This document shows, in pieces, positions 39,291 through 47,000 of a stretch of 54,974 nt of DNA; position 1 is the first letter of the stretch, and the number at the start of each line of letters is the position of its first letter. The position numbers and the translations under genes were made by a program. A model generated the notes under the pieces. The model searched no databases, was not told the origin of the DNA, and saw only the letters and a list, made by a program, of their open reading frames with translations. This DNA is from DASVEE01 sp036399695 (lineage in GTDB: Bacteria > Acidobacteriota > Thermoanaerobaculia > Gp7-AA8): positions 1 through 54,974 of the forward strand of contig DASWMP010000133.1 of NCBI GenBank assembly GCA_036399695.1, in the 5' to 3' direction.

Positions 39291-42164
39291 TTACTTTGCT
39301 ACGTCGCGCAGCCAGGTGCCGGCGGAGCGGTCCGCGGCGTAGCGGACGCAATTGCGTCCGGCGTGCTTCGCGGCGTAGAGCGCGCGGTCCGCGCGGTCGA
39401 TGAGTATCTCCGGCGTTTCGCCTTCGACCGGGGTCATCGAGGCCACCCCGCAGCTTCCGGTGACGCGGAGAGCGGCGATGTCGTCGTAGCGGATCGAGAG
39501 CTGCTCGATGCCTTCGCGCAGCGACTCGGCCACGCGCATGGCCTCTTCCGGACGCGAGTTGGCGACGAGGATCGCGAATTCTTCACCACCGTAACGGGCC
39601 ACCACGTCGCCGCGCGCGTGGACGCGTTCGGCCAGGAAACTGCCGACGGCGCGGAGGCAGGCGTCGCCTGCCGGGTGACCGCGGCGGTCGTTCAGCTCCT
39701 TGAAGTGATCGAGGTCGAGCAGGATGAGCGCGAGCGGCTGATCGCGGCGGAAGGCGCGCTCCCATTCGTCGGCCAGGGCACGCTGGAAGTAGCGGCGGTT
39801 GGCGATGCCGGTCAGGTCGTCGAGCAGCGACAGCCGTTCCAGCCGCTCGTTTGCCTGCTCCAGCAGCGACACGGTGCGGTGCAGTTCATCCGTCCGTTCG
39901 ACGACGCTCACCCGCAGTTTTTCCGCCTGACGCGACAGCGCGCGCGTCCGCAGCCGCACGACCAGGGCCACCACGCCAATCGCCACCAGCACCCACAGCG
40001 CGATCGCGAAAGGCTTCGCGTACCACGGTGGCAGCACCGTGAACGACCAGGTCGACTCCTGGCTCACGCCCGCCGCCGCGCCGCGCGCCCGCACGTGGAA
40101 CGTGTACGTCCCGGCCGCAAGGTTCGTGTAATCGATCGACGGCTCGGCCGTCCAGCGGCTCCACCCCGCGTCGAGCGGCTCCAGGCGGTACTGGTACATG
40201 ACGCCCGGACGGAACGATACCGGTGCGAACTCGACCCGCAGCCGGCCGAAGTCGGGCGGCAGTTCGGCGGCCTGCGAAGTGGCCCCCGTGGCGCCGCCGA
40301 AGAGCACGCGGTCGTCGGCAGCGGCGACGCGGCGGATCATCGGCGGCGGTTGAGCGGCGATGCCGTTCGTCATCGACGGCTCGTAGCGGAACAGGCCGCG
40401 GTCAGAGCCGAACCAGACGATGCCGTCCGCATCGGCGCGGAGGAACTGGAGGTCCGCCGCGGTGACGCTGACGAGCGGGCGCGCTTCGCGCTCGAACGTG
40501 CCGTCCGGGCGACGCTCCACCACGCGCGGCGGCGTCGAGTTCAGCCAGACGTTCCCGTTGCGGTCTTCGGAGAGGAGGAAGAAGCCCTGCGGAGCCTGCA
40601 CGTGCCCGAGGAGAGGATCGGGGACGAAGCGGCCGTTCGAATCGAGGCGAAGGATGCGGCCCTGCGCATGCGTGAAGACGATGCGGCCGCCGATCTCGAA
40701 TACGTTCATTTCACCGTCGCCGAGCCGGCGCATGCGCGGCTTTGGCTTCGACAGCTCGTCGACACGCAGGACGCCTTCGACGACGGAGCCGCACCAGAGC
40801 ACGCCGTCGCGCTCGACCAGCGAGCCGAGATAGGGGCTGCTGCCCGGGAGGATGCCGTCGTAGCGCCAGCCGGCGGCGGTGCGGTGCAGGACGCCGAGCC
40901 CCGTGCGCGTGCCGGCCCAGACGCGCGAGGGATCGCTCGTGCTGCGCAGCAGCGTGTAGACGCCGGCGCGCTCGGTGCCGGGGATGCGCGTGGCTTTGTT
41001 TCCGTCGATGCGGTAGATGCCGCTGCCGCTGCCGACGAGCAGCTCGTCGTTGAACGGCAGCATCGTCCAGGCGCCGGCGGGACTGCCTTCGATCCGCTCG
41101 CCGCCGAGCGCGAAGACGCCGTGCGACGTCGACGCCAGCAGCTTGCCGCCGTAGCGGGTGACGTCGTTCACCGAGCCTTTGATGCCGCTGCGGGCGTCGA
41201 TGATCGAAACGGGGGAGGCGAGGTCGAGCCGCGCGATGGGGCCGTGGAACGCGAGCCAGAGGGCCCCTTCACGGTCGGCGAACGGCATGGCCAGGATGTC
41301 CTCGGGGAGGCCGGCTTGGCTGTCGATGATCGCTTCGATGTTGCGGCCGTCGTTCGAGAGGATGGCCAGGCCGTGCTCGCGCGTGGTGATGACGAGGCGG
41401 CCGTCCGGCAGTTTGGTGCCACCGGTGACGCGTTTCCCTTTGATCCAGTCCGAGGCGGCGCTGGCCATGCGCGCGCCGTCCATCGTGAAGAGCCCTTCAT
41501 CGCGCACCGCGGCGAGGCCGGCGCCGAGCACGAGGTCGGTGTGCTTGCCGCTGAAGCCCGCGGAGACGAGGCGGTTGCCGTCCAGGCGCTGCAGGCCGTG
41601 CTCGCCCGTGAGATAGACGCTGCCGCCGGCGCGATGCATCGCATCGGGCGCTTCCCCCTGGCGAAAATCAGCGACCACACGTGCGGCAACGCCGTCCGCG
41701 TGAATGAGGTAGTTGTCGGTCAGGAAGAGAAAGCCGCGGTCGGCGACACTGATGGAGCGGAGATCGCCGATGTCGCGCTGCCCGGCCGGCAGCAGCGGCA
41801 GGAAGGAGCGGTACTGCAATGTGCCGCGGCCGTCGGTGTCGAGCGTGCCGATGTCGCCGACGCCGCCGAGGACGATGTGGCCCGCCGCGTCGCTCTCGAT
41901 GGCGAAGACCGCCGCGTCGTCGGGCAGCGGGATGAGCCGCCACCAGGCGCCGTCGTACGTGAGGACGCCGCCGAGCGTGGCGAAGAAGAGGATGCCACGC
42001 GCGTCCTGGGCCACATCGAAGGTCTGCGCGCCACCGCGATGCTCCTCGGCGCGATGCACGGTGATGAGCGGAAAGCCCCGCTCACTCGCCGAAGCGAGCG
42101 TGTAGACGAACGCCATGGCGCACGCGAGCGCGAAGGCGCGGGCAGAACTGAAGGGTCGCTTCAC
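39291..42164 (-). CDS. Reg_prop-Y_Y_Y sensor diguanylate cyclase (GGDEF)
   Basis: A membrane sensor that probably makes cyclic di-GMP. I place the start at the GTG at 42164 (MKRPFSSARAFALACAMAFVYTLA, a signal sequence); an ATG at 42221 gives 19 unlikely extra residues. Residues about 40-620 are two-component-regulator propeller repeats of the Reg_prop type, about 620-715 a Y_Y_Y Ig-like domain (YQYRLEPLDAGWSRW), about 718-742 a membrane helix and about 775-950 the GGDEF domain. The active-site loop is intact: GGEEF at 859-863. The inhibitory RxxD site is not: the aligned residues read A-R-G-D, so product inhibition at that site is unlikely. It senses an extracytoplasmic ligand. Neighbours do not identify the ligand. 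Confidence 0.9.
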   Translation of the reverse strand: MKRPFSSARAFALACAMAFVYTLASASERGFPLITVHRAEEHRGGAQTFDVAQDARGILFFATLGGVLTYDGAWWRLIPLPDDAAVFAIESDAAGHIVLGGVGDIGTLDTDGRGTLQYRSFLPLLPAGQRDIGDLRSISVADRGFLFLTDNYLIHADGVAARVVADFRQGEAPDAMHRAGGSVYLTGEHGLQRLDGNRLVSAGFSGKHTDLVLGAGLAAVRDEGLFTMDGARMASAASDWIKGKRVTGGTKLPDGRLVITTREHGLAILSNDGRNIEAIIDSQAGLPEDILAMPFADREGALWLAFHGPIARLDLASPVSIIDARSGIKGSVNDVTRYGGKLLASTSHGVFALGGERIEGSPAGAWTMLPFNDELLVGSGSGIYRIDGNKATRIPGTERAGVYTLLRSTSDPSRVWAGTRTGLGVLHRTAAGWRYDGILPGSSPYLGSLVERDGVLWCGSVVEGVLRVDELSKPKPRMRRLGDGEMNVFEIGGRIVFTHAQGRILRLDSNGRFVPDPLLGHVQAPQGFFLLSEDRNGNVWLNSTPPRVVERRPDGTFEREARPLVSVTAADLQFLRADADGIVWFGSDRGLFRYEPSMTNGIAAQPPPMIRRVAAADDRVLFGGATGATSQAAELPPDFGRLRVEFAPVSFRPGVMYQYRLEPLDAGWSRWTAEPSIDYTNLAAGTYTFHVRARGAAAGVSQESTWSFTVLPPWYAKPFAIALWVLVAIGVVALVVRLRTRALSRQAEKLRVSVVERTDELHRTVSLLEQANERLERLSLLDDLTGIANRRYFQRALADEWERAFRRDQPLALILLDLDHFKELNDRRGHPAGDACLRAVGSFLAERVHARGDVVARYGGEEFAILVANSRPEEAMRVAESLREGIEQLSIRYDDIAALRVTGSCGVASMTPVEGETPEILIDRADRALYAAKHAGRNCVRYAADRSAGTWLRDVAK

Positions 42165-42262
42165 AATTGCTCTCTGGGGGCCGGACAGCGGAAGAGTGCC
42201 CCAACGGGGCCGTCGTTGCAAGGTATCGTTGCGGGTACGATTGGAGGGTGGATCGGCGCCGC

Positions 42263-43072
42263 ATGAAGAAAGTCGCTTTTACGCTCCTTGCGGCAGGCGT
42301 GCTCGCTTTCGTGCTGCTGCACGTTCTCGTGCGGCCGTCGAACGATCGTGACTGGACGGTCGACAACTCACGCCTGCCGCACGCCGAATTCCGTGGGCCG
42401 CTCGTGACGGTGCGCAACGTGCGCAACTTCTCGTACGAAACGGACAGCGTCTATACGCCCGCCTGGTACGGCAAGACCTTCGACCTGCGCCGCCTCGATT
42501 CCGTCTGGTTCATCGTGGAGCCGTTCAGCGAATGGGACGGCCCGGCGCATACCTTCGTCAGCTTCGGTTTCGGCGACGAGTTCGTGGCCATCTCCGTCGA
42601 GATCCGTAAGGAAAAGGCGGAGTCGTTCTCGCCGTGGCGCGGCCTCGCGCGGCAGTACGAGCTGTTGTACGTGGTGGGCGACGAGCGGGACCTCGTCAAG
42701 CTGCGCAGCAACTACCGCAAGGATGACGTCTACCTCTATCCGGTGCGCACGACGCCGGAACGGATGCGAAGGATGTTCGTCGACATGCTCACGCGAGCCA
42801 ACGCGGTGGCGGCGAAACCGGAGTTCTACAATACGCTGACGAACACCTGCACGACGAATATCGTCCGCCACGCGAACACCGTGGTGCCGGAGCGCATCCC
42901 CTGGAGCACCGCGATCCTGCTGCCCGGCAAGTCGGACCGGTTCGCGTACGACCTCGGGCTGATCGATACCGACGTGCCGGTGGAGGCGCTGCGGAAGCGG
43001 TACCGCATTAATGAGCTCGCGGAGAGGTACGCCAATGACCCGCGGTTCTCGCTGCGTATCCGCGGCCGGTGA
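42263..43072 (+). CDS. DUF4105 family membrane-anchored protein
   Basis: A 269-residue protein with an N-terminal hydrophobic helix (MKKVAFTLLAAGVLAFVLLHVLV) that anchors or exports it. The body matches the DUF4105 family, a predicted envelope cysteine-protease-like fold: the hallmark is FYNTLTNTCTTNIVRHAN with Cys196, and a conserved aromatic stretch VYTPAWYGKTFDL. I chose the ATG at 42263, preceded by GGAGGGTGG about 12 bases upstream; the frame extends 32 codons further without features. It is divergent from the diguanylate cyclase gene, and the two starts are about 100 bases apart. Biochemical role unknown. Confidence 0.85.
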   Translation: MKKVAFTLLAAGVLAFVLLHVLVRPSNDRDWTVDNSRLPHAEFRGPLVTVRNVRNFSYETDSVYTPAWYGKTFDLRRLDSVWFIVEPFSEWDGPAHTFVSFGFGDEFVAISVEIRKEKAESFSPWRGLARQYELLYVVGDERDLVKLRSNYRKDDVYLYPVRTTPERMRRMFVDMLTRANAVAAKPEFYNTLTNTCTTNIVRHANTVVPERIPWSTAILLPGKSDRFAYDLGLIDTDVPVEALRKRYRINELAERYANDPRFSLRIRGR

Positions 43073-43182
43073 TCGTTGCGTGGTCCGAAATCTACCCATC
43101 GCGACATTCGCTGACCCGTCGCAGGTTCCAAAATGCGCACATTCGGACCCTTTCGCGGAACACTGAATAACGCAACGATCTC
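43073..43182. other. Non-coding gap upstream of the protease remnant
   Basis: No reading frame continues the protease similarity upstream of about 43183, and no promoter or repeat was recognised here. Confidence 0.4.
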
Positions 43183-43464
43183 CGCGATGGCCGGCAACAA
43201 CCCGCAGACGGTCCTGAACATCTACACGAACGCCCCCGGCACCTACATGGGCGGCACGCTCCTCGGCTGGGCCACGTTCCCCTGGGAGCTCGCCGGCAAC
43301 GCGGGCATGGACGGCGTCGTCATGAACAACATCGCCCTCAACCTCGGCGGCACCACGAGCTACAACGCGGCGACGTCGTGGCCCACGAAGTCGGCCACTG
43401 GCTCGGCCTCTACCACACGTTCCAGGGCGGCTGCACCGGCTCGACCGGCTACGACGGCGGGTAG
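43183..43464 (+). pseudogene. M43 (pappalysin-like) metalloprotease remnant with frameshift
   Basis: In one frame 43190-43368 reads LNIYTNAPGTY, LLGWATFPWELAG and MDGVVMNNIALNLGG, the strand region of M43 proteases. The zinc site continues in the next frame from 43369: GDVVAHEVGHWLGLYHTFQ, with HExxHxxGxxH complete, up to a TAG at 43462. One missing base in the GCGG at 43367-43370 would join them. The signal peptide and N-terminal part are absent, and the C-terminal half is replaced by repeat DNA, so the gene is broken at both ends even if the frameshift is a sequencing error. Confidence 0.8.
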
Positions 43465-43499
43465 GACCGCCTGTGGCCGCAGCATCGCGGAGTGTGTAC

Positions 43500-43650
43500 A
43501 AAAGCGGCAGCTTCCGCTGCCGCAGTCCAAACTACCGCGAGGGGCCGAGTCGAACGCGGGCAGCATCGCCATGCTGACTGCCCGCCGCCGCCCCGAATCC
43601 CCCACGGCCGTTCGCCGAGTTTGGAGTGCGGCAGCGGCAGTTGCCGCTTT
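43500..43650. repeat. Inverted pair of a third short repeat (GCGGCAGC / GCTGCCGC palindrome)
   Basis: Copy 43500-43532 contains arms GCGGCAGC and GCTGCCGC around TTCC and ends CAGTCCAAACT. Copy 43618-43650 is the reverse-oriented relative, AAAGCGGCAACTGCCGCTGCCGCACTCCAAACT on the minus strand when read in pieces. Head-to-head pairing resembles REPIN organisation. Confidence 0.7.
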
Positions 43651-43882
43651 CCCACAGCGGCGGCGGACGAGCCGCCGCATCGCTGAGTGGAATCCGCCGA
43701 AGCTGTTGGTTTTGAGACACGCTCCGCCTCCTCCGCCACCGCACGCCTGGACTGCTTCGCTGTCGCGAGCGGCACACCGGACGCTGGGAGGTACCGCCCG
43801 GACACCGGGAGCGTCGCGCAGGAACCCTCGAGCGTCCGGGCCGGTGCCGCAATGGCGTTGACTGAGAGGTTTGCCTCATGTG

Positions 43883-43904
43883 GGACAGACACTCCTGTCT
43901 GTCC
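43883..43904. repeat. REP-like 22-bp palindrome, copy 3
   Basis: Perfect arms GGACAGACA / TGTCTGTCC around CTCC, preceded by CATGTG. Intergenic, downstream of the AAA+ ATPase gene. Confidence 0.9.
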
Positions 43905-44011
43905 GGCCCACCCCCGAGGTCCATTCCTCCAGACAAGCGGCCGTTCGGGTGCTCGCGCGAAGGAGGCAAAAGGCCGCCTCCTTCGCCACCGCACTCCAAG
44001 ATTGTGTTGCG

Positions 44012-47000
44012 TCACTCTTCTGTGAGCTTGGCCAGGGCGGAGATGTTGATGTTCTCCAGCGCGGCTACCAGGGAGCCCAGGTCATCCACTCTTTCGAGCT
44101 TGGCGATGGCCTGTTTGATCTTCGGGTCGGCGACCGAGCGGTAGCTGCGGAAGCGGTGGGCCATGAAGCGGAGCAGGGGGATGAGCGTGTCCTTCAGCAG
44201 GTAGGCTTCGCGGGAGACGAGGTCCTGCGCCGGCGCGGAGGGCGTCGCGGCGATCGGCATCATGATGGGGGCGGGGGTGGGGCGTTCGTGCAGCTCCCGC
44301 AACGCGCGGAGCGTGGCGTCGAGCTTTTCGAGCCAGGGGGTGATGTCCTCGGACGACGATGCGGCGGCGGCAGGAGCAGGCTCCGACACGACCACCGGCG
44401 CCGCGTTGCGCGCGGCGGAATGGATTGCCTTCGTCACGTCGCCGATGCGGTCCGAGACCACGCTCAGCTCCGCCATCACGCGGGCGGCGGGATCGGTCTC
44501 GTTGCCCATGCGCTGCAGACGGGTGAAGCCGCGTTTGATCTCGTCCCATCTTGCGCGCTGCACGTCGGTCATCACGCCCCGCAGCTCCGCGAGCTTGAGC
44601 AGGTTCTCCTCGGCGCCGGTGGTCAGCGTCTGCGCTTCGCCGAGGTAGTGGTCGTCGATCAGACGCTCCAGCTCCTGGTCGTTCATCGCCGGGAGGATCT
44701 TCTCCGACAGTTTGTTCATGTTGCGATACGAGCCCTGCAGCTTGAACGGCGGCTCGGTGCGATAGGCGCTCTGCTGCGCGGCCGAAAGCACGTACTGGCG
44801 GTTCACCTGCGAGAGCAGCGACTGTACGCGCACCATTTTCTTGACGACGGCGAGGAGCTCGCTCAGCTCGACCGACGAATAATCGTGCGAGAGCTGGTCC
44901 GTCTGGATCGCTTCGCCGCGGGCGATGCGTACGAGCTTGTCGACATCTGCCATGTCGCGCGTCAGCAGCGGCGCGGTGACGGGGTTCGACGTCAGTGAGT
45001 TCTCGATGTAGCTCAGCTCGAAGAGCGAATCCTTCCCTTGCAGTACTTCGCCGAGGTTGTAGACGTCGGCGCGGTTGGCGAGCATGTCCGGGATCTCGAA
45101 CTTCTCGCCCGATTCCGTGTACGGGTTGCCGGCCATGCAGACGGCGAAGCGTTTGCCGCGCAGGTCGTACGTCTTCGTTTCGCCGCGCCACACGCCTTCG
45201 ATCTTGCGCTGCGCGTCGCAGAGCGAGATGAACTTCTGCAGGAACTCGGGATGCGTATGCTGGATGTCGTCGACGTACAGCAGCACGTTGTTGCCCATCT
45301 CGAGGCCGAGATTGAGCTTGATGATCTCCTGCTTCGCCGTGGCGTTCGGCGCTTCATTCGGATCGAGCGAGCGGACGGCGTGGCCAAGCGCGGGGCCGTT
45401 GATCTTCATGAAGACCAGGCCGAGGCGGTTCGCGATGTACTCCATCAGCGTCGTCTTGCCGTAGCCCGGAGGGGAGACGAGGAGCAGCAGGCCCATGAGG
45501 TCCGTGCGCTTCTTGTTGCCGGCGGCGCCCATCTGCTTGGCGAGGTTCGCGCCGATGAGCGGGAGATAGACGTCGTTGATGAGACGGTTGCGGACGAAGG
45601 ACGACATGACCTTCGGCTGATACTCGCTGAGGCGAAGCCGCTTGCGCTCGCGTTCGAGGATGCGGTGGCGCACCTGCTGGTACGCGCGGAAGCCCGGCAC
45701 CCGCTCTTCGGCGAACTTCGAGACGCGGGTGAGGAACTCGTCGAGACGCAGGTCCATCGCGCCGTTGACGATGCGGGCGTGCTGGCCGAGGAGGCCGGTG
45801 ACGGTCGAGGAGGTCAGGGCGCTGGACCGCTCGCGGCTCAGCGTGCCGTTCGTGACGACGGCGGCGACGACTTCGTCGATCGATGCAGGACGGACACTCT
45901 TGTCTGTCCCGGCCAGGGACTGACCGGCATCGGCGTTCGGGGTGCGCGGGACAGACAGGAGTGTCTGTCCTACATTGTTCGATCGTGTTGCGTCGTAGTT
46001 CCTTGTGAACGATTCGACCCAGGCGCGTACCGTAGCGTGGCGGCGCGAGAGATCGCCCTGCATGGCGCGCAGGTCGTCCGAGAACTCCCGTTCGTGGCCG
46101 CGCGTGCGGAGGTGGGACGTGAACTCGTCGAGCAGCGTGGCTGCATCGGCGCTGAGCACGAACCGGAGCGGCTCGTGCGCGATCTCCTCGAAGAGATACT
46201 CGCCCGCGTGATGGGCATCGAGCTCGATGCCGTGCGCGGTCAAGAACGTGTCGATGGCCGACTGCAGCTCATTCCCGAGCCGCCCGATGGCGTCGTGTGT
46301 GTCGATGGCGGCGCGCAGCCGTCGCAGGCTCTGCGCCTGACGGAGCCACGCCTCCTTCTTCGCACCATCCTCGGAGAACGCCCAGAAGAGCGTCGCCGCG
46401 GCGCGCGCGGAAGGGGAGTAGCGCAGCAGGCCGGCCGTCGTGAGCATGCCGATCAGCTTCTCGGCGATCAGGGCGGCATCGGCGTCGTGCACGCCCCGCT
46501 CGTAACCTTCGTCGTAGCGGGTGGCGGCGAACTCGCGCAGCGACGCCAGCGGGGTCTTCGATTGCACGAGTGAGTACGCCAGGTACTCGCCGCGATAGAC
46601 GTCCGCCGTCTCGCTCACGAGCTCCTGCTCCCAGTACGTGCGCGTGCCGTCCAGCTCCGGGTCTTCGATCGACTCGAAGAAGCCGGTGCCGGTGAGGTGC
46701 ATGAACGGACGCCCTTCCTTCGGGAGGAACGTCAGCTCGAGCGGCTGGGTGTTGACGCTGAAGCGATGCTCGCCGAACTTGACGATGTTCGAGCCTTCCT
46801 CGAACAGCTCGCGGCGGTCGCGCAGCGAGCGGGCCGCTTCGTCGCGGGCCGACTTGAGGCGGCCGTCGATCTCGTCCGCGCGAACGACGTCGTTCAGCTC
46901 GCGCAGCTTGTCCGCGGTCTGCCGCAGCTTCGCGACCATGGCGTCGGACGCGAAGAACGCATTCAGCGCATCGACGGTCTCGATGGTGGCGGTGCGGCGG

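Larger units (their letters stand above)
43465..44011. repeat. Repeat cluster at the end of the protease remnant
   Basis: A 550-bp block without a convincing gene. It contains an inverted pair of AAAGCGGCAGCTTCCGCTGCCGCA units (43500-43532 plus; 43618-43650 minus), a diverged TTTTGAGACAC repeat (43712-43747), one 22-bp palindrome (43883-43904) and a CTCCTTCGCCACCGCACTCC piece (43973-43998). It looks like a site where mobile repeats have accumulated. Confidence 0.7.

Noticed and set aside
39120..42266. A 1048-codon plus-strand frame opposite the diguanylate cyclase
   Set aside because: Antisense shadow; the minus-strand gene has clear Reg_prop, Y_Y_Y and GGDEF domains.
43133..43861. A 242-codon intact gene over the protease remnant
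   Set aside because: After about 43368 the frame leaves the protease similarity and runs through repeat DNA; the zinc motif is in another frame.
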